Positions 55,444-64,000 of a DNA stretch of 64,000 bases are shown here, one piece after another; position 1 is the first letter of the stretch, and every line of letters starts with the position of its first letter. The DNA is from Streptomyces coelicoflavus. Lineage in GTDB: Bacteria > Actinomycetota > Actinomycetes > Streptomycetales > Streptomycetaceae. The DNA lies in NCBI RefSeq assembly GCF_003112555.1, contig NZ_BEWB01000006.1:62001-126000 (forward strand). Reading direction: 5' to 3'. A model generated the notes under the pieces. It did not search any database, was not told the origin of the DNA, and saw only the letters and a list, made by a program, of their open reading frames with translations. The position numbers were made by a program, and so were the translations under genes.

Positions 55444-58400
55444 TTGGCCGCCTCGCGCAATGCCTCGACCGCGAATACGAACAACGCTGCCAGCACCGCC
55501 CCGCTGCGCATCTCCTTTGCAAAGATCAAGGAGCCCCTCGAGGTTCCGAACCTTCTCGCGCTGCAAACCGAGAGCTTCGACTGGCTGCTCGGCAACGACG
55601 CCTGGAAGGCTCGCGTCGAGTCGGCTCTGGAGTCCGGTCAGGACGTCCCCACCAAGTCCGGTCTGGAGGAGATCTTCGAGGAGATCTCCCCGATCGAGGA
55701 CTTCTCCGGGTCGATGTCGCTGACGTTCCGCGACCACCGTTTCGAGCCCCCGAAGAACAGCATCGACGAGTGCAAGGACCGCGACTTCACGTACGCGGCG
55801 CCGCTCTTCGTCACCGCCGAGTTCACCAACAACGAGACCGGCGAGATCAAGTCCCAGACGGTCTTCATGGGCGACTTCCCGCTCATGACCAACAAGGGCA
55901 CCTTCGTCATCAACGGCACCGAGCGTGTCGTCGTGTCGCAGCTGGTCCGTTCGCCGGGTGTCTACTTCGACTCCTCCATCGACAAGACGTCCGACAAGGA
56001 CATCTTCTCCGCCAAGATCATCCCGTCCCGGGGTGCCTGGCTGGAGATGGAGATCGACAAGCGCGACATGGTCGGTGTGCGCATCGACCGCAAGCGCAAG
56101 CAGTCCGTGACCGTCCTCCTCAAGGCCCTCGGCTGGACCACCGAGCAGATCCTCGAGGAGTTCGGCGAGTACGAGTCCATGCGCGCCACCCTGGAGAAGG
56201 ACCACACCCAGGGCCAGGACGACGCGCTGCTCGACATCTACCGCAAGCTGCGTCCGGGCGAGCCCCCCACGCGTGAGGCCGCGCAGACGCTGCTCGAGAA
56301 CCTCTACTTCAACCCGAAGCGCTACGACCTCGCCAAGGTCGGCCGCTACAAGGTGAACAAGAAGCTCGGCGCGGAGGAGCCGCTGGACGCCGGCGTGCTC
56401 ACCACCGACGACGTCATCGCCACCATCAAGTACCTGGTGAAGCTGCACGCCGGTGAGACCGAGACGGTCGGCGAGTCGGGCCGGGAGATCGTCGTCGAGA
56501 CCGACGACATCGACCACTTCGGCAACCGCCGCATCCGCAACGTCGGCGAGCTGATCCAGAACCAGGTCCGCACGGGTCTCGCCCGTATGGAGCGCGTCGT
56601 GCGCGAGCGCATGACCACCCAGGACGTCGAGGCGATCACGCCGCAGACTCTGATCAACATCCGGCCGGTCGTCGCCTCCATCAAGGAGTTCTTCGGCACC
56701 AGCCAGCTGTCCCAGTTCATGGACCAGAACAACCCGCTGTCGGGGCTGACGCACAAGCGTCGTCTGAACGCCCTCGGCCCGGGTGGTCTCTCCCGTGAGC
56801 GGGCCGGCTTCGAGGTCCGCGACGTGCACCCGTCGCACTACGGCCGCATGTGCCCGATCGAGACGCCCGAAGGCCCGAACATCGGTCTGATCGGCTCGCT
56901 CGCCTCGTACGGCCGGATCAACCCCTTCGGCTTCATCGAGACGCCGTACCGCAAGGTCGTCGACGGCCAGGTCACGGACGACGTGGACTACCTGACCGCC
57001 GACGAGGAGGACCGCTTCGTCATCGCGCAGGCCAACGCCACGCTCAACGACGACCTGCGCTTCTCCGAGGCCCGCGTCCTGGTCCGCCGCCGTGGCGGCG
57101 AGGTCGACTACGTCCCCGGTGACGACGTCGACTACATGGACGTCTCGCCGCGCCAGATGGTGTCGGTCGCGACCGCGATGATCCCGTTCCTCGAGCACGA
57201 CGACGCCAACCGTGCCCTCATGGGCGCGAACATGATGCGTCAGGCCGTGCCGCTCATCAAGAGCGAGTCCCCGCTCGTCGGCACCGGCATGGAGTACCGC
57301 TCCGCCGCCGACGCCGGTGACGTGGTCAAGGCCGAGAAGGCGGGTGTGGTCCAGGAGGTCTCCGCGGACTACATCACCACGACCAACGACGACGGCACGT
57401 ACATCACGTACCGCCTGGCCAAGTTCTCCCGGTCCAACCAGGGCACCTCGGTCAACCAGAAGGTCATCGTCGCCGAGGGCGACCGGATCATCGAGGGCCA
57501 GGTCCTGGCCGACGGTCCGGCCACCGAGAACGGCGAGATGGCGCTCGGCAAGAACCTGCTGGTCGCGTTCATGCCGTGGGAGGGTCACAACTACGAGGAC
57601 GCGATCATCCTGTCGCAGCGCCTCGTGCAGGACGACGTCCTCTCCTCGATCCACATCGAGGAGCACGAGGTCGACGCCCGTGACACCAAGCTCGGCCCCG
57701 AGGAGATCACCCGGGACATCCCGAACGTCTCCGAGGAGGTCCTCGCCGACCTCGACGAGCGCGGCATCATCCGCATCGGTGCCGAGGTCGTCGCCGGCGA
57801 CATCCTCGTCGGCAAGGTCACGCCCAAGGGCGAGACCGAGCTGACGCCGGAGGAGCGCCTGCTCCGCGCGATCTTCGGTGAGAAGGCCCGTGAGGTCCGC
57901 GACACCTCGCTGAAGGTCCCGCACGGCGAGATCGGCAAGGTCATCGGCGTCCGCGTCTTCGACCGCGAGGAGGGCGACGAGCTTCCCCCCGGTGTGAACC
58001 AGCTGGTGCGCGTGTACGTGGCGCAGAAGCGCAAGATCACCGACGGTGACAAGCTCGCCGGCCGGCACGGCAACAAGGGCGTCATCTCCAAGATCAACCC
58101 GATCGAGGACATGCCGTTCCTGGAGGACGGCACGCCCGTCGACATCATCCTGAACCCGCTGGGTGTCCCGTCCCGAATGAACCCGGGACAGGTCCTGGAG
58201 ATCCACCTCGGCTGGCTCGCCAGCCGCGGCTGGGACGTCTCCGGCCTCGCGGAGGAGTGGGCGCAGCGCCTCCAGGCCATCGGCGCCGACAAGGTCGAGC
58301 CCGGCACCAACGTCGCCACCCCGGTCTTCGACGGTGCGCGCGAGGACGAGCTGGCCGGCCTGCTCCAGCACACCATCCCGAACCGGGACGGCGAGCGCAT

Positions 58401-58929
58401 GGTGCTCCCGACCGGCAAGGCGCGGCTGTTCGACGGCCGCAGCGGTGAGCCGTTCCCGGACCCGATCTCGGTCGGGTACATGTACATCCTCAAGCTCCAC
58501 CACCTGGTCGACGACAAGCTGCACGCCCGGTCGACCGGCCCGTACTCGATGATCACCCAGCAGCCGCTGGGTGGTAAGGCCCAGTTCGGTGGCCAGCGCT
58601 TCGGTGAGATGGAGGTGTGGGCGCTGGAGGCATACGGCGCCGCGTACGCCCTCCAGGAGCTGCTGACGATCAAGTCCGACGACGTGACCGGCCGCGTGAA
58701 GGTCTACGAGGCCATCGTCAAGGGCGAGAACATCCCTGAGCCCGGCATCCCCGAGTCCTTCAAGGTGCTCATCAAGGAGATGCAGTCCCTGTGCCTCAAC
58801 GTGGAGGTGCTGTCCTCGGACGGCATGTCCATCGAGATGCGTGACACCGACGAGGACGTCTTCCGCGCAGCGGAGGAGCTCGGCATCGACCTGTCGCGGC
58901 GCGAGCCGAGCAGCGTCGAAGAGGTCTGA
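55444..58929 (+). CDS. rpoB: DNA-directed RNA polymerase subunit beta
   Basis: 1161 residues from the TTG at 55444 (GGAAGGA upstream; a GTG at 55414 would add ten). 1161 matches the known Streptomyces length. The rifampicin region reads [18 protein letters not shown] then [14 protein letters not shown], with Asp427, Ser433, His437 and Arg440. Position 442 (Ser531 of E. coli) is Asn. The fork-loop and active-site lysines lie in [24 protein letters not shown] and [20 protein letters not shown]. Catalytic core subunit; a 12-bp hairpin separates it from rpoC. Confidence 0.98.
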   Translation: MAASRNASTANTNNAASTAPLRISFAKIKEPLEVPNLLALQTESFDWLLGNDAWKARVESALESGQDVPTKSGLEEIFEEISPIEDFSGSMSLTFRDHRFEPPKNSIDECKDRDFTYAAPLFVTAEFTNNETGEIKSQTVFMGDFPLMTNKGTFVINGTERVVVSQLVRSPGVYFDSSIDKTSDKDIFSAKIIPSRGAWLEMEIDKRDMVGVRIDRKRKQSVTVLLKALGWTTEQILEEFGEYESMRATLEKDHTQGQDDALLDIYRKLRPGEPPTREAAQTLLENLYFNPKRYDLAKVGRYKVNKKLGAEEPLDAGVLTTDDVIATIKYLVKLHAGETETVGESGREIVVETDDIDHFGNRRIRNVGELIQNQVRTGLARMERVVRERMTTQDVEAITPQTLINIRPVVASIKEFFGTSQLSQFMDQNNPLSGLTHKRRLNALGPGGLSRERAGFEVRDVHPSHYGRMCPIETPEGPNIGLIGSLASYGRINPFGFIETPYRKVVDGQVTDDVDYLTADEEDRFVIAQANATLNDDLRFSEARVLVRRRGGEVDYVPGDDVDYMDVSPRQMVSVATAMIPFLEHDDANRALMGANMMRQAVPLIKSESPLVGTGMEYRSAADAGDVVKAEKAGVVQEVSADYITTTNDDGTYITYRLAKFSRSNQGTSVNQKVIVAEGDRIIEGQVLADGPATENGEMALGKNLLVAFMPWEGHNYEDAIILSQRLVQDDVLSSIHIEEHEVDARDTKLGPEEITRDIPNVSEEVLADLDERGIIRIGAEVVAGDILVGKVTPKGETELTPEERLLRAIFGEKAREVRDTSLKVPHGEIGKVIGVRVFDREEGDELPPGVNQLVRVYVAQKRKITDGDKLAGRHGNKGVISKINPIEDMPFLEDGTPVDIILNPLGVPSRMNPGQVLEIHLGWLASRGWDVSGLAEEWAQRLQAIGADKVEPGTNVATPVFDGAREDELAGLLQHTIPNRDGERMVLPTGKARLFDGRSGEPFPDPISVGYMYILKLHHLVDDKLHARSTGPYSMITQQPLGGKAQFGGQRFGEMEVWALEAYGAAYALQELLTIKSDDVTGRVKVYEAIVKGENIPEPGIPESFKVLIKEMQSLCLNVEVLSSDGMSIEMRDTDEDVFRAAEELGIDLSRREPSSVEEV

Positions 58930-58938
58930 CGGGAGTCA

Positions 58939-58967
58939 GGCGGGGCCTGTCATCCACAGGCCCCGCC
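58939..58967 (+). terminator. hairpin in the rpoB-rpoC gap
   Basis: GGCGGGGCCTGT pairs perfectly with ACAGGCCCCGCC around CATCC. There is no U-run, so it is more likely a stability or pausing element in the rpoBC transcript than a full terminator. Confidence 0.55.
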
Positions 58968-59026
58968 GATCCCGCGACCCCCGTTTCAGACCACAGACTT
59001 ACAACCCTGAGAGGGATTGACGCATA

Positions 59027-62926
<3,900 letters not shown>

Positions 62927-62953
62927 GCGGGTCGCCTGACCAGGCGCTGAGAA

Positions 62954-62992
62954 CGAAGGGCGGTCACCCTCGACGAGGGTGACCGCCCTTCG
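62954..62992 (+). terminator. terminator after rpoC
   Basis: Perfect 17-bp arms (62954-62970, 62976-62992) with a 5-base loop close the rpoBC operon. Confidence 0.9.
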
Positions 62993-63086
62993 GCTGTGCC
63001 GATAGCCTGTGCCCGTCCCGTGCGAAGGGGCGTCGGGGTGGGGGAACGGGCGCCGCGTGGTGCCTGTTCGGGGAGGGGGACGGGGC

Positions 63087-63623
63087 ATGCTCCGTCGGGC
63101 CGAGCGTGTGCCGGAGGCGGCCACCCGCGGGAAGCGGCGCAGCCGGGTTCAGGTGTCCGTCGTCCTGGTCGCCTATCTGGGCGGCATCGCCGGGCTGGCG
63201 CTGGCGGGGGAGACGTTCCGGTTGGTCATGTGGGCGACCGGTACAGGGCCGCTCGCTCTCGGCGTCCTCCTCCTCGGAATCGGGCTCTCGGCGGCGCGCC
63301 GACGGCTCGCGCTGAGGAAGCGGGGGATCGGCGTCGTGGCGCGGTTCTCCCACGGCGGTGGGCAGAAGAAGTACTTCCGGTACACCGACCTTCAGGGCGG
63401 CGAACACGAGATCGTGGCCGACTACGCCACACCGACGCTCGGTGGTGGTCGTCCCGAGCGCATCAAGGTCGTCTACGACCCCGCGGAACCGGACCGGGCC
63501 GTCTGTACCTTGGCGACCCGGACCCTGGTGTGGCGAGGGGCGGGCATCGTCCTGCTCGGTGTGCCGGTGCTGCTCCTCGGGCTCTTCATGACGGTGGGAC
63601 AAGTGGTGGGCCTGCTCGTTTGA
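63087..63623 (+). CDS. DUF3592-type membrane protein
   Basis: 178 residues from the ATG at 63087 (GGGGAGGGGGACG upstream). Two N-terminal helices (VVLVAYLGGIAGLALAGETF, TGPLALGVLLLGIGLSAARR) are followed by a ~70-residue beta-rich soluble part (GVVARFSHGGGQKKYFRYTD, RIKVVYDPAEPDRAV) and a final helix (AGIVLLGVPVLLLGLFMTVG). This helix-sheet-helix plan is typical of DUF3592. Function unknown. It stands alone after the rpoC terminator. Confidence 0.85.
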   Translation: MLRRAERVPEAATRGKRRSRVQVSVVLVAYLGGIAGLALAGETFRLVMWATGTGPLALGVLLLGIGLSAARRRLALRKRGIGVVARFSHGGGQKKYFRYTDLQGGEHEIVADYATPTLGGGRPERIKVVYDPAEPDRAVCTLATRTLVWRGAGIVLLGVPVLLLGLFMTVGQVVGLLV

Positions 63624-64000
63624 CCTGATGGCCGATGGAATTCCGAGCAGGGACATGTCGATGGCCGGTGCTTCTCATGCCTTTCGGGCTGAGAATCCTT
63701 TACGTGGAGACAAGTCAGAAGCGCAACGGGGTGAGCGGTGTGGCGACTTGTGTGGACCGCATCCATGAGGGCTGCACGGCCCGGCCGCGCAGGATCGTCT
63801 GCGTGTAGCTCACGCCCGAAGGGCGAGAGGTGCGCTGGGTCGTGGATGCCGAGCCTGATTTTCCGGGCCTCGGGGTTGCTGGGCGCGTACGTGTGGTGAA
63901 CCTGTGAGTTCGGGTGGGCTGGGGGAGGGGAATGTGCTCGACGAAGAAGCGGTGCCGAACAGCGTGTTTGTCTCCGGAGCAATAGTCCTCGTTCTGAATT
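63624..64000. other. 377-bp terminal stretch without a convincing gene
   Basis: GC content drops and all frames on both strands are interrupted or lack typical Streptomyces third-position bias. A minus-strand open frame runs through 63473-63982 but overlaps the DUF3592 gene and has no family texture. It may be decayed sequence or a regulatory region for a gene beyond the window. Confidence 0.5.

Noticed and set aside
63473..63982. Minus-strand 169-residue open frame at the window end
   Set aside because: It overlaps the DUF3592 gene, has His/Pro/Ser-rich composition without strong third-position GC bias and no recognisable domain.

Overview
The window is a high-GC (about 72% by eye) chromosomal segment of a Streptomyces or very close relative. 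The evidence is the codon use (GTG and TTG starts, G or C at nearly every third position), the conserved order tRNA-Thr, tRNA-Met, rpmG, two had-type dehydratase genes, tRNA-Trp, secE, nusG, rplK, rplA, rplJ, rplL, rpoB, rpoC, and the second, incomplete nuo cluster typical of Streptomyces. Genes were read from sequence and family knowledge only; no database search was run.

1-9.6 kb: the 3' end of a LolA-like protein gene, a two-gene ABC exporter, two unrecognised genes (one P-loop-like, one proline-rich with a helical C-terminus), a secreted M28 aminopeptidase, a divergent VOC protein / CGNR regulator pair, a RarD-type EamA permease and an NmrA-type oxidoreductase. 9.7-16.7 kb, all on the minus strand: korB-korA (2-oxoacid:ferredoxin oxidoreductase), a LuxR-type response regulator and two tandem paralogous histidine kinases. 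17.0-27.3 kb: a tightly overlapping nuoABCHIJKLMN operon with no nuoD, E, F or G. Several of its subunits carry long low-complexity tails built from tandem repeats. 27.5-31.9 kb: htpX, yccF-like, SMI1/KNR4-like, an APC permease, a YeaQ-type stress membrane protein and yajQ.

32.1-34.7 kb: a tRNA-Tyr gene followed by a 2.5 kb relic of an SLP1/pSAM2-type integrative element. It is bounded by a 59-bp perfect direct repeat of the tRNA 3' end. The integrase is truncated, frameshifted and internally deleted, and a deletion appears to have joined a transfer-gene fragment to the integrase remnant.

34.8-48.4 kb: a small zinc-ribbon protein, a Rossmann-fold protein, an amidohydrolase, tRNA-Thr and tRNA-Met, rpmG, HadA/HadB-like hot-dog dehydratases, a methyltransferase / TetR divergent pair, a TetR-MFS-monooxygenase efflux operon with two related operators, murB (apparently leaderless), an oxidoreductase / TetR divergent pair with two palindromes, adenosine deaminase and aspC. 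48.6-63.6 kb: tRNA-Trp, secE-nusG, rplK-rplA, two lipoprotein genes, rplJ-rplL with an attenuator-like leader, rpoB-rpoC and a DUF3592-type membrane protein. The last 377 bases hold no convincing gene.

Themes: energy metabolism (KorAB makes reduced ferredoxin; the truncated complex I lacks the NADH module and could in principle accept such electrons, which is inference), core transcription and translation, and several self-contained regulator/target pairs with visible operators.
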